A stretch of DNA of 64,000 nt from Platanthera guangdongensis (lineage: Eukaryota > Streptophyta > Magnoliopsida > Asparagales > Orchidaceae), in NCBI GenBank assembly GCA_039583875.1, contig CM077163.1, positions 232,058,646 to 232,122,645 of the forward strand. The letters are read 5' to 3'. Positions 22,446 through 35,900 of the stretch are shown here, piece after piece (position 1 is the stretch's first letter; each line of letters starts with the position of its first letter). The notes under the pieces were generated by a model, which made no database searches, had not been told where the DNA came from, and worked only from the letters and a program-made list of their open reading frames with translations. The translations under genes and the position numbers were made by a program.

Positions 22446-22718
22446 ACTGCTACATGTCCTCCATTCATAAGTTCCACGAATGGCTCACAAATTATTAATA
22501 TTTAAATAATCCATTACTAATAATTTTTGCTCAAAATTTTGTAACAAGACCATAATAGTGTATTCCGTTGACCCTCCTTCCCCCAAAATTACCGGAGCCA
22601 CAGAATTTTTTTTTGACCAATAGCTACATAAACATGTAAAACATTTTATTTATTTAAATTGAGACTCAAATCTGTGGCTACTTCTGTTTTACTAGTCCGC
22701 CTCTCTCCAATAATTTAA
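22446..22718. other. AT-rich intergenic stretch, nothing recognised
   Basis: No open frame, inverted repeat or known motif stands out here. Confidence 0.4.
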
Positions 22719-22937
22719 GGTTTGTTTGGGGCGGCATTTTTACATCGGTACGGGAGCAGCTACCGCCACACGGTGGGAAAAACAAACGCTAGGCGGCGGC
22801 ATTTGTAACGTTTGCTCACGCAGCCAAGCGAAAATGCCGGCCAGCCGCTCCGTCTCCCACCCCCGCACCCCACCTCCGTCTCCAACCCCTGCCCGATTCC
22901 TCCCGCCCCGTCTCCCGCCGCCTTACCAAATGAGACC
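22719..22937. mobile_element. MITE, 219 bp, TAA target
   Basis: GGTTTGTTTGGGGCGGCATT pairs with the reverse of CGCCGCCTTACCAAATGAGACC. TAA flanks both sides (22716-22718, 22938-22940). The centre is G+C rich. Confidence 0.75.
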
Positions 22938-23008
22938 TAATTCTTATTACCCGCATCCTATAGGGATCATTGAATATAATTCCTGGGAGAAGAGATTCGA
23001 TTAACTAA

Positions 23009-23069
23009 GGTCCGGTTAATGCGGTCATAACCGCTTGATTGGTGAAAATAAATCCCCTCAAACGGAGCC
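23009..23069. mobile_element. Deleted MITE of the 16705 family, 61 bp
   Basis: The right part (CATAACCGCTTGATTGGTGA to AAACGGAGCC) matches the 16705-16833 MITE. TAA flanks both ends (23006-23008, 23070-23072). Confidence 0.7.
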
Positions 23070-23856
23070 TAAGAGTTAGAAGATGAAATTTCATCTCTAC
23101 CACAAATAAGTTTCGCCAGAGCATTTATTACATGGCTCAAAAAAACCTCATTCACAAAAAAATGAGCATTCTTCCTGTTGTTTTACAAAACTTCGCTCTT
23201 TTATCATTAAGCCGTCATCCATTAATACAATGCCGGTATTATTTGATTCCAAATTCGAAGTAATACCTATTTAAACTCTATTAATTCACATACCACTACT
23301 TCATGAAGACCAAAATCCGAACAAGGCAGTTGCCCACTTGAAGCATGGCACCAATATTCTCAATCTTTATTTCTCTATTAGGTTGTTAACATGAATAGTT
23401 CATGAATACTTAATATTTCAAAACTTAGTAATAATATGTTATGAAATGTAATATGTTATGAAATGAAAAATACCTACGAAAAATAATATGTTACGAAATG
23501 TAATTATGATAATAAAAATAAAGTACAACAGAAAAAATAATCATAATACAACAATCAACATTTCTCCAAGACTCCAAGTCAACAAAATTTGAGACGACAA
23601 CCTATTTTGTAGAAGATGGAGATTCATACAAAAATGCATTTGTATAAGTGACAGCTGTTATTTCGTAATTATAAATATATATACAATGCTCAGTATGATT
23701 AGACCAATGCCATTTTTTACTTGTATACCCCACATCATTTGTGTCCTTTAAAAATATATAATATTTAATGTCATTTTAAATAAAACTAGCACAAAAAATA
23801 TCTTCAAAGAAAAAAAACTTTTGTTCTTCTTCCCCAAGGAAACTCTCCCCACAGGT
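23070..23856 (-). other. 3' untranslated and downstream region of the KEULE-like gene
   Basis: No coding signal. The part next to the stop codon at 23857 should be 3' UTR. I could not choose a poly-A site with confidence in this AT-rich stretch. Confidence 0.4.
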
Positions 23857-23931
23857 CTAAAAATAGAAGTTGCTCGCTGGAATTTGTTTAGCAGTTTCTG
23901 ACGCTTGTTTAGAACTAAGTAGCTTCAGTTT
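23857..23931 (-). CDS. KEU: KEULE-like terminal exon with stop
   Basis: Reads [18 protein letters not shown], then ASNFYF and TAG. Acceptor CTTTGCAG. The first residues (KLKLLS) are the conserved end of the Sec1 domain; the tail after that varies in the family. Confidence 0.9.
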   Translation of the reverse strand, partial: KLKLLSSKQASETAKQIPASNFYF

Positions 23932-26900
23932 CTGCAAAGCATAACAATGGTAAAAAGATGAGGCAGTAGTAAGTATATTGGAGCCATCTAAGGCTCCCTT
24001 TGGCACGGAGACGGTGGTCATGAACATGTGGGGGGGTTGTCATTTGTTAATGACCACATAAGGAACTCCATCCACTTTTATGCTCAAACGGATGATTAAT
24101 GAATGATGTTTTAACCCATGCGTTTACGACTGTCACCACCATGCCAAACAAACCCTAAATGACTGAAATAACTATTTCCTAAAGCTTATACTATTATTAG
24201 TATATGATTAAAACCTTGGTTAACTTATGGTTGATTAAAACAAACAGTTGAAAATCATAGAAAAATGGGTTTAGGGTAATCTATGTGAATATATTTAAAT
24301 TACTGTTATAAGAAAAGTTGATTTTCTGCTTTTACACAATTGAAAGTTTCCTCATAACAGTTGAATCAAATGTATTAAAACTTTATAAACACAGCAGCAG
24401 GCAGGAAGCTTTAACAAAAATAGATTTTAATTATTTGCTTTAGTTTATGTCAATTTAAAAACATATAAGATAGAGTTTAATGTTTACATTGAGAATATAG
24501 TCTCATATTGAGGCTCATATAGACTTGAGCGTTCAATATCAACATTTAAATCAATTGGTTTTAGTAGTATGGTATCAGAGCACGATATACTCAATGACTC
24601 ACCCTCGTATGGACTAATTAAAAAAGAAAAAGTTCATATATAAGGGGTTAAAGATCATAAACCCGTGCGGGGGCAATTTGAGAATACAGTCCCGTGTTAG
24701 AAAACTAATATATGTATTGCGCACTTAATATAAAGATTTTAGCCCCTTTCACCTACAACAAATACAACATTTGCAATATTGTTTTATTTGAAGGACAAAA
24801 GAAAAGGAGCATATAATTTAGCTCACCTTTATAAACAGCGGAGGATCTTCTAAACTAGAAGATCCAATGATAACTTCTCTCCTTATTTTTGCAGTGAGCT
24901 TGTGAGCTGACCGCAACTGCAAGAGAGAGGGGTTCAAAGGAATAAATAAATAAACATATATGTAGTTAAATTACATCTGATACTCCTAAAATTTATATAA
25001 AAAACTGAAATCTCTAATTTTTAATCAAACAAGACTAATTTTGAAAGCAGGTGAATCAAAATTTAGACTAATTCCAGGTCACGGGTTCGTAATCCTAGAA
25101 GCAGCCTCTTGCAAAAATGCAAAGTAAGGTTTGCCTACATTTCACCCCTATGGTGGGACCCTTCCCTGGACCCTCGCTCCGCGGGGATTCCTTGTGCATC
25201 GGGCTGCCCTTATTTGATTAAAAGCTAATAAACGGCTTCATTTGCCTTTTTTTAAAATAAAAGAGGTCCATATATCTTTGTAAAAACTTCAGAAGGTGTT
25301 AGATGTACTTTATAACAAAAGAATACAAGTAAAATAGAACTATTTAAGTAAGCACTGATTTACCTCTGATCTGGTAGCGCCACCAATCATGAAAACAAAT
25401 ATCCGTTGGCCCATTCTCTTACAATCAGAAGACGCGTGCCTCAGCACAGAATCACTACAAAAACAAACTATAAGAAATTTATGGGTATACCATAATTAAA
25501 AAGTACTTGCTATCAATGTTAATCCAATAATGTTCTTAGGAGGTGGAGGTTCATTCCTTTACTTTTGAACTGCTCAAGGACACCAAGTGTAGTTCATCAT
25601 TGCTACGTACTGATCTCGGACAAGACACTGATAAATAATTGTAATGGCGATGAAATAAAAAAAAAAGTTAGGTTTCGGTGTTTTCTTTCTTTTGATGTCT
25701 CTATAGTGGTAACTCCTATATATATAGTGGAGTGTCCACTTATTTCAAGACACAATATCATATTTCTCCAGTGCTAACATGGTATTAGAGCAAGGCGTGC
25801 CCTAATCGGCCCGTCCGCTCGCGCCGCACTCGCAATCTTCCGCCTCCGCTCGCGCTGCCCTCGCACGCTTCCGCCGCTCTTGCTTGCGCCGCCTCCGTCT
25901 GCTCCGACCTTCCCCCGCTAGCGCCTCCCACTCCCGGTTCCCTCCTTCTTTCCCTCGCCCCGTCTCCAGCCGGTAGGCTTCCGTCTCCGCCTCCCTTTCT
26001 CTCGTTTCTTTCTGCCTAGGGTCTCGATGCCGGCGCCCGGTTTCCCCGCTAGCATTGCCTCTTCGAATGCCTTCGTAGGCCTGCTCCCTTTTTTTTCCGG
26101 CGTCCAATCCTTCTCCTTCTTGCGGGGATGACACCTCCTTCCTTCCTCTGTTGGTGTTCATGGCTCCCCTTCGCAGGCTCTCTTTCTATGAGCAGCGCTT
26201 TGTTTGGTGCTTCTTTGGTCTAGTGTGTACTCTTTCGACGTTTCTTTCCTCTGGTTGCTATGGAAAGGAGTGTGGAATCAGCCTCTTTGTCGTCTTGCTC
26301 CTCCCTGGTATCCGCTTTGGGCTCTGGCCACCCTCTACATGATCATGAGACTCCTCAAATCACCACCATGAAACATGATGACATCAACTATCTGTCATGA
26401 GCTCGTTCCATTACCCTTGCCCTAAAGAGCTGCCATATGTTTGGCTATGTCAATGACACTACGATTGCTCCAGCTTCGACCTCTCCTGAATGGTCTCAGT
26501 GGGAGTCGGAAAACTCTCCGACGATGTCCTGGTTGCTCAACTCCAAGCAAGAATGCATTTCTCGAAATTCTCTCTTTCTGGACACTGCCGTTGATATTTG
26601 GTAACGTGCTGAGGCTACCTATTCCTGCCGGAATAATGATGCTCAAATCTTTCAACTTCGCCGCCGAATTTTCTTTTTACGGCAAGGAGATCGCTCTCCG
26701 TCGTCCTACTACCTAGAGTTTACTCAGCTATATCAAGAGTATGATCACTTCGATGCGCTCACTCCCGTCTCCCCCGAGGACGAAGTTCTTGTTTGGGCTC
26801 GTGAAGAACGTAATCAGATCTTTGAGTTTTTGCATGGATTGCATCGTGACTGATCAAATTAATGTCCAGATACTTGGGCAATCTCCCCTTCCCTCTTTGT

Positions 26901-29900
26901 CGGAGGCTTACAGTCTTGTTCATCAAGAATTCGATTGTCGCCAGACTTTACATTCCGACACTGCCCCAGAAAGCTCTGCTCTTGTCGCTCATTTTCGCCC
27001 TGGAGGGCGTCCTCCTCGTGACTTACTGCCTAGGTCTGGCGAGAAATATCACCTGATCTGTGATTATTGCGGGAAGGCTCGTAGAACAAGGGAAACCTGT
27101 TTCAAGCTCCACGACTTTCCCCCACCCAGAGGTGGTCCTGCTACTCGTGGTGGTTGTGGATATGGTCGCTCTCCGGGCCGTCATTCCCAACCCCACTCTG
27201 CTCATCTCTTTGATGCTTCTGATGATACGTCCTTTCTGGCAGCCCCTTAAGCTATCTCTTAAGACGAAATTTTGTCCTTTCGTCGTCTCATGCAAGGCCA
27301 TCCTTTGGAGATTTCTACTTCATCCTCCTCATATGCCCACCAGGGGCTCCCGGGTGCTTATTCTGCTTCTAGCCGCACCTCCACCCCAGTGGATCATCGA
27401 CAACGGAGCCACCGATCATATGACCGACACTGTTTCAGGTTTTGTATCCTATTCTCAGTTGTCGGGTCGTGACAAAGTGAGTGTTGCTGATGGTTCTTTT
27501 TCCACTATTGCTGACAAATGAACCATTCTCTGCTCTTCTCTCACTCTCTGGTTCGTTCTTCATGTTCCTAAATTTACTCGAAATCGTCTGTCTGTTAGTC
27601 AATTGACTAACTCTATGCATTATTCAGTGACTTTTCCCCCTCTTCTTGTATCTTTCAGGATCTGGCATGGGTACGAGATTGGCTCTAGTAAACTGTGCGA
27701 TGGACTGTACCTATTTGACCCCTCCAGCTCGGCTTCTACTCTGCGTGCCCTTCATATCGCTTCACGTTCTACTTTGGATTCCTGACACTTACGCCTTGAA
27801 CATCCTTATATCCCGGTTGTGAAATTATCGTTTCCTGCCATGTCGTCCTCTGTTTTTAACATTTTTCGTTGTAATGTTTGTGAACTGGGTAAGCACAAAC
27901 GGGCATCTCTTCCTCAAATGTCCCCTCGTGCTATGCCTTTTGAGGTTATTCATTTTGATGTTTGGGTCCGTAGCTCTGTTGCCTATATTTCTGGGTGCAA
28001 ATAATTTGCTACTTTTATCGGCTGTTTTTCTAGATGCACATGGGTTTATCTCATAAAAAACAAATTTGATGTTTTTCCTTTATTTCAGCATTTTCATAAA
28101 ATGATTACCACTCAATTCAATGCTATTGTGCGCGTATTACGAAGTGATAATGGCCGTGAGTACATTGACTTTCACTTTTAATGCTACGTTTGTGACTTAG
28201 GTATCATCCACCAAACTTTCCGTGTGTACACTCCTGCCTAAAATTGGGTCGCCAAGCATAAGAATCATCACCTCCTGGAGGTCGCTCGATGTTTATTACT
28301 TCAGATGCACCAACCCAAATACTACTGGAGGGTCGTTATCCTCACAGCTACGCATTTGAGTAATCGCCTACCAACTCGTATCCTCAACCACAAAATTCCG
28401 TTAGAAGCTCTCCATATCCTCCCTAGTGAGCTCACTCATCGTATCTTTGGTTGTGTGTTTTGTCCATATGCATCACACTTCTAAGCTTGATCCCCGGGCG
28501 CTTCAGTGTGTTTTCATTGGTTACTCGAACACCCAAAAAGGGTGTAAGTGTTTTCATCCCGAGACCCGCAAGACTTTTGTCTCCATGGATGTCACCTTCC
28601 ATGAATCAGAGTCTTATTACGGGAGCTATATTCAAGGGGAGACAAGTACTATGGAAGTGACCTCCACATCCATTCCCCTACCTATATCTCCTCCATATTA
28701 GCCTACTATTCCTTTTGTGGTTCTGCCGCCGTCTTTGCCACCTCACCCTACTCCTCCGTTGCAGGTTTATACTCGTCAAAAAAAGGAGAAAACAAGCATC
28801 TTATACACACTATACTAGAATCCATGCCTGATCCGTCCACCGATCCTCAAGGTAACCGTGCTTCCACTCGTCATTCCTTATCTCATTATGTGACTTATGA
28901 CTCGTCTTCCCGGCATAGAGCCTTCGTCACTTCTCCGGCCTCCATTTCCATACCCTCTTTGTGGCAAGAAGCTCTGAGGCATCAAAAGTGGAAAGATGCT
29001 ATGCGAGAAGAGATGATAGATCTTGAGAAAAATTGCACATGAGACCTTGTTTACCTTCCTCAAGGCAAGACCGTGGTTGGATGTAAGTGGATTTTTTCAG
29101 TAAAATAAAACTCTCAAGGTCTTGTGGATCATTACAAGGCTAGGTTGGTGGCCAGAGGATACACCCAAATGGCCAGAATTGACTATCAGAAAACCATTGC
29201 GCCTGTTGCAAAAATGAATTCTATCTGTATTCTGCTCTCGTGCGTTGCCTGCAAAGGGTGGAGACTCAGCCAGTTGGACGTGAAGAATGTCTTCCTCCTT
29301 GGAGATTTGGAAGAGGAAGTTTATATGTCTCTACCTCCTGGTCTTATCTCTAGGGGATATGAGGGAAAGATATGCAGACCGAAGAGAGCTCTCTACGGCC
29401 TAGAACAATCCCCGAGGCTGTGGTTTGGAAGGTTTCAACAAGCAATGGTGATATTTGGATATACACATAGTAATACTGATCACACCCTATTTGTAAAGCA
29501 CATATAAGGGAAACTGAAGGGGTTGATAGTTTATGTGGATGACATTGTCATAACTGGGGATGACATGGAAGAAATAAAAAAACTAAAGACTAGATTGACT
29601 AGTGAATTTGAGGTCAAGGATCTTGGGAACCTCAAGTACTTTCTTGGCATTGAAGATGCTAGATCCAAGCACAATATTTTTATCTCATAGAGGAAGTACA
29701 TCCTTAACCTGTTGGAGACTACGGGGATGAGAGGGTGTAGACTTGCTGACACCTCCATTGAAGTGAACCATAGGTTGGGAAGACATGGTGGAGAACCTGT
29801 CATGGATATCAATGGCTTTCAACACCTGGTGGGGAGACTCATCTACCTATCTCATACTCTCCCGGATATATCATATGCTGTTGGAGTTATCAGCCAGTAC

Positions 29901-32900
29901 ATGCATGCTCCCAAATCGCACCACTTGGATGTTGCCCATCGGATTCTCAGATATCTCAAGACCTCTCTGGGACGTGGGATCTTGTTCTCTCCGAACAAAG
30001 AACTATCCATTGAAGTTTTCACAGATGCTGATTGGGCAGGGTCAGTTGATGATCGTAGATCCACTTCCGGGTACTGTACCTTGATTGAAGGAAATTTGGT
30101 GACTTGGAGGAGCAAAAAACATCATGTTGTTTCCAGATCCAGTACAGAAGCAGAATTTCGGGCTATGACCCAGGAAATATGTGAAGGAATGTGGATTCGA
30201 TCTCTTTTTCTCGAACTTGGGATTCATGACAAAGGCCCCATCTGGCTATACTGTGATAATAAGGCCGCCATTAGCATCGCTCATAATCCCGTCCAGTATG
30301 ACCGCACTAAACAAGTGGAAGTCGATCAACACTTTATCAAGGAAAACATAGTGAAGGGAGTTATTAGCCCTCATTTTGTCCCCTTTGATCAACAACAGGC
30401 TGATGTGCTTACAAAGGTCTTGTCTCATAGGTATTTTGGTAGAGCATTATATCCAAGTTGGGTGTGACGGATATCACAAGCCCAACTTGAGCGAGAGTGT
30501 TAGGTTTTGGTGTTTTATTTCTTTTGATGTCTCTATAGTTGTGACTCCTTTATATAGAAGAGTGTCCGCTTATTTCAAGACACAGTATCATTTTTCTCCA
30601 GTGCTAACAAAAAAATATGATAATAACTCCAGGTTATGATGAGATAAAGGAATACTCACGAAGAACTCCTTTCTAACTATGCATAATTACAGGGACCTGC
30701 CCTCTATCTTCAGAATTCCCCCTCTAAGCTTACATTGTTAACATGTACAAAAAACCCCTCTCAAAGACCGTAATTTTGAAATATAGAGGGGAGGTTCCTA
30801 TAATTATGCATAGTTATAAGGGAGGTCCTAGCATCTTCTCCATATTCTAAATGAAATCATATATACTGTGACATGTATTTAATAATCAGAAACTTATTGT
30901 GCAATTTCCTGCTGCTGGACTTGAATTTCCTTTGAGTACCTTGAATTGCCGTCATCAGAAACACGCTGCTTAGCCCATGTTGGTGTTCGCCTAGACCTAA
31001 TGGAGTGAGGCGCATGATCCGGACTCTTCTGCGCAGATGCACTAGTATACTCGGCTGCATGCTTCATAAGAGCAGGTTCATTCATATATGGATATTCCTT
31101 CTTTTGAAGTTCTCCCTTGTTAAGCTTCTCAACCAGCTCCTGAAAAAATAATATCACAATTATATATAAGGTAAAGCTAGAATGGTTGATAATTTGGAGA
31201 GGCTAAATGTTTCTACATGGCTTTATGTGCTATTTATGCATATGCACTGTCATGTACTTTATACGCTTTGTATAATTTGGGACTGAAGATGCCAAATAAA
31301 GTGATGAGATATATTTGTCAAAGAAAAAAATATGTGATTGATCTTTTTGAAGAGACATTAATGCATATTCTCGATCTATTGACACTCCTAAGAATTATAG
31401 TGCCTGTTACGAGTCACTCGACGCTCGAGACTTTTATGAACCGGTCGAATTGAATCGTCTCAACTGGAGAGTGAGCCAAGCGCGCAAACAGTCATAGAGA
31501 AGACCAACAATTGACAATGAGACTTTTAACGTGGAAAACCCGAAAAGGGTACGAAACCACGCGTCCAGATCGATGCTGACCAAGTTCCACTATTCCTTGG
31601 GGTGTTACAAAAAATATCTCTTGAGGGTGACAAGCCACCGCTCGTTACAATGATTCCTCTGGACCACGGAGGTTGCTTGGAATGGAGTGGTGATTCGCAC
31701 GTTTTGAAGCAATCCGGAATGATGAATGCACCAACGAGGCTCTGAGCTTGAAGGACAGGGGTGGATGAGGTCTTCGAGTTGTCTTTGAGGGGACCTTCGA
31801 GTAGCGAAGGAGATCTTCGTGGCTCAAAAGGAATCTTCAAAGATTGAAGGAGGTATTCGAGCAATCTTCAAGGGATTTTCAAACCCAAAGGAGATCTTCG
31901 AAGAGATCTTCAAGCGTCGAAGGAGAACTCAGGGAGATCTTCGAAGGAAGACTCTGGAGCTCTTTCAAACGTAGAAGGCAAGGTCCTCTCAAATGAGGAC
32001 TCTGGGTCCCCTTTTTTAGCTTCTGAGGGAAGCGTTTTGGTAATTGTGCCACTAGGGGATGTGGCTATCCGCATACTCATGATAGAATGTTTTACTATTC
32101 GCATCCCATGATGAGGATTTTACTATGCACACCCCATGATGGGGTTTTGGCTGTTTGCACCCCCATGATGGAGGATTATACTATGCACACCCCCATCATA
32201 GGGCTGTGGTCGCGTGTGCACGTGGGAGAAGTCTCCTGCACAGGTCGAGCAAGTAAGTCGTCGTGTGGCGGAGGCCGCATGCTCATGATAGAATATTTTA
32301 TTATTCGCACCCCCATGATGGGGGGTGTTTGGTTGTTTGCACCCTCATGATGGGGGATTTTACAATGCACACCCCCATCATAGGGCTGTGCTCGCGTGTG
32401 CACGTGGGAGAATTCTCCTGCACAGGTCGAGCAAGTAAGTCGTCGTGTGGCGGCGGCCGCGCGGCTGGAGGAGGTCGTGCGGCAACGGGCACACAACCGG
32501 GGCGGCCGTGCGGAGGTGGGCGCACCGACCGTGTGGCGGCGAGCACATGGTCGGGGCGGCCGTGTGGCGAGGGCAGTTGGGGATCACGTGTGGTCTCGAT
32601 CATGGCATTGGTGGGCGGAGCGGTGCCTTCGTAGTGGGCGGTTTTCTTATCCCCCATTATTGACACCACTCATAATGGGGGAAGTGTGGCTATTGGCACC
32701 CCCATTATGATGGGGAATTCGTTATTAACAACCCGATTCCTCCTATCTATTTATGGGATACCCATCAGTGCTAAAGCAAGAGAACTCACTCGTAGCCCTC
32801 ATTTTGATGGTTGTGGTCAATATCAGCATCTTATGGGTAAGCTTATTTACATAACTATCCATAAGGAAAATATATCTTTTCCAGTTAGCGTAGATAGTCA

Positions 32901-35900
32901 TATATGCAGCCCCCAATAATGGTACGTTGATAAGTTGTTATAAGCATGCTTACTACATGAAGTTCCTTGGGAAAGAACTTGTGTTGGTGATTCTGCATTA
33001 CTTTAAGTTTAGCAACTATTTTGATATTGAATGAGCCCGGTTCTTAGGATCACAAGATATCTACTAGTGACTATTGCATGTTCTTTGACAAAAGCTGATA
33101 TCCCAAAAAAGTTAAAAAAAAATAAAAGGTTGTTTCCGTATCTAGTGTCGAAGCTGAATATCGTGCAATCATTCAAGAAATGACAAAGATAATTGCCCTA
33201 AGGAGTTACTCAAAGATTTAGGCAACACACCACAACTCATTCCGATTTAGCGTGCAATAAATCTTCTATGCATATTACATACAATCCAACATTTCATGAA
33301 TGGATAAAGCATGCAAAGGTTAATTGTCATTTTATTCGGGTTAATGACTTAGACGTTCTTCAACATGTTTCAAGTACTTTTCAAGTGCAAATATTCTTCA
33401 ACATGTTTAAAGTACTTTTTAGCTGCAAATAATTTCACCAAAGTCTTACCTAAGCAAACATTTTAGTCATTTAGTAATTGTTAAAGCCCAAGATCAAAAG
33501 CCCACAAAGAGCACCCATCATATTCTTTCCTTTTTGTATTCAGTCCCGCATCTCCAATATGTATTTACTCCTTCCTCTTCTCTCTATCTAAAGAGCGGAA
33601 CCCTCACATAATGAAGTTAATTTTTTTGAATAATACATTTGTTTTATTTCAAATTCTCACATGGTATTAGAGGGAGGTTCTACTCTCGTATGAAACTCTC
33701 GGCCTCACACGACATCTTTCCGATCACGCGGGAATTCTCCCGGTCTCACACAACTTCCTCATATTTGGGTACTCGCACCCTCCCTGTTCTTCCGTCAACA
33801 TGCCTCAATGCACAAATAACCTTCACTGCTCGACACATTTATAGGCCACAATTTGGGCATCTTACTGCAACCTCCTCAACTGTGCCTGCGACTTTTTGAC
33901 ACGACATCCGGCTTTGACCTCCTCCTGCCCGGTTTGCGATTTCATCCTTGTACGAGTTCCCTGTCCGGGCTTTCGTTGCTTCTGTCCGTGTAATTCTCTT
34001 GCGAGTTTCCTGCTCAAGTCCTCTACTCTCACCAGATCTACGAGACTTCTGCCGCCTTCTGCGAGACCTCTGACCCTTCACCTGCGAGCTCCCTGCATCA
34101 ACTTCCTGCGAGTTCCCTCTCCTCAATCTCACATCCATCCCGACGGCAAAGACCTCACAAGTTCCCATGCTTCGACTTCCTGCGAGTTCCCTCCGCGATC
34201 TCGCATCCATCTAGACAACAGAGACCTCACTGCTCAACGATTACTTCCGAGCATTCACGCATTCCCTCCTTGTGTGAGCTCATCCCCGACATCTACAATC
34301 TCTCTGTATCATCCAATGCTTCCCATGTATCCCACTAGCACTGTACTCGCCAAATCATCGAGCTCTGTACCTGATGCCTCTCTTATTGTGCTTACCTACT
34401 ATGGACAATCCATCGATTCCTTCTACTCCTGCCAACATTTCACCTCCCACATTCATTTCCAACACCTTTGGAAATCTCAACACGACATGTAAATTAACTA
34501 GATTCAATTATCCAGATTGGAGTGCCTCCTCTGCCTTTCTTTTGTTCTCTCAACGCAAATATCATCATCTTACTGACGCTCCTCTTGACCCTGCGTCTCC
34601 TGCCTATGCTGATTGTGATGCCACTAATGCTCTTGTTCATACTTGGCTTGCGAACAACCGTTCTGATGCATGTTTACCTATCAACTGCCATGAAAATACT
34701 GTGAAGGAAGCATGAGACCATCTTGCGGCTCTTTACTCCAAGGGTGAGCGCCCCGCTATATGTACGTCGGGCCACTAGGCCGCGCGCCCCGTCACACAAC
34801 CGTCAGGCAGTGCGGCCCTTGGAAGCGCGCCGGCCGCCTGTCTGCACGGCTATGCACGACCACATGTCGGCGGTGCGGTGGCCCAGTCGTACGGCCGCAC
34901 GGCCATTTGGTCGCGTGACGCGCACCGGTTGTGCGGCTGCATAGTTGCATGATTGGACGTGGCTGGTTGCTTGGCCGAACACAACCGCTGACCGACGCCC
35001 GCCACCCGGCCATCCTCCGCCGGCAAGCCAGGCCTGGCCGCTTCGCCGCCGTCCAACTTCCGCTGCTCGTCCTCCTCTACCTCGGTTGCGTAACTTCGTG
35101 TCGCCCCCACTATCTTCGAAACCACCCATTATGGGGTGTGCATATAGCAAATTCCCGTCATGGGGGTGCACATAACAAATTATATGGTTACGTGTGTGCA
35201 GATAGCCGAACTCCCTATCTACTTAATTATGAAAATGTCATCCTCAAAATCTATAAAAGGGCCCTTAGACCCTCATTTGAACTCACGTTGTCTCCTACGC
35301 CCAAGAGAGCTCCAGAGGATTCCCTCGAACATCTCCCTGCGTGCTCGAAGATTTCCTCGAAGATCTTCATCAACTACAAAGATTGTTTAAAGATTTCCTT
35401 TTGAGACTCGAAGATCCCCTTCACTCCCGAAGCTCGCTTCCGGGAACCAGAGATCCCCTCGAGCTCTCGACGCTTGCCTTTGGGAACCAGTGATCCCCTC
35501 CAACTCTACACGCTCGGTACCGGGAACCAGAGATCTCCTTCAGCTCCCTACGCTTGCTTCTAGCAACCAGTGATCCCCTCTAGCTCCGGACGTTCGATTC
35601 CGAGAAACAAAGACCTCCTTCAGCTCCCAGAACTTGCTTCCGGGACACTAAGTTCTCGAAGGTCTCCCAATTGACTGCTCAAAGACTCCTCTCGACTTTG
35701 CAGTTCGGGTCCAGATAGCTCCCGAGCGCAACCACCAACATCACATTCCTGCCGATTGTAGCAATCTGTAAGAACAATTGTAAGGGGCAGTGGCCTGTCA
35801 CCCTCGAGAAGAATTCTTTTGTAACTCTCAAAAAGATAGTGGAATTTGGCCGACACAGTCCCATCCCCGTGATTTTTTCTCATTCTGGGGTTTTTCTACG

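Larger units (their letters stand above)
25666..30609 (+). mobile_element. Copia I: full-length Ty1/copia, short LTRs, in a KEULE intron
   Basis: The 5' LTR is 25666..25779 and the 3' LTR 30498..30609, both ending GTGCTAACA. They differ at roughly one base in ten by eye, so this is not a recent insertion. The primer site TGGTATTAGAGC is at 25780-25791. The target was an A-run (AAAAA each side). The element faces against the KEULE gene and lies in the intron between exons 31139 and 25454. Confidence 0.93.

Noticed and set aside
25075..25212. tRNA gene from the box B match
   Set aside because: No cloverleaf or box A; the downstream sequence is that of an Au-type SINE.
25864..26161. Arg/Glu-rich minus-strand frame of 119 codons
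   Set aside because: Antisense to the copia I leader, which is C/T rich; no coding motif.
32176..32669. Long overlapping frames on both strands
   Set aside because: G+C-rich core and palindrome repeats of element B; open by composition only.
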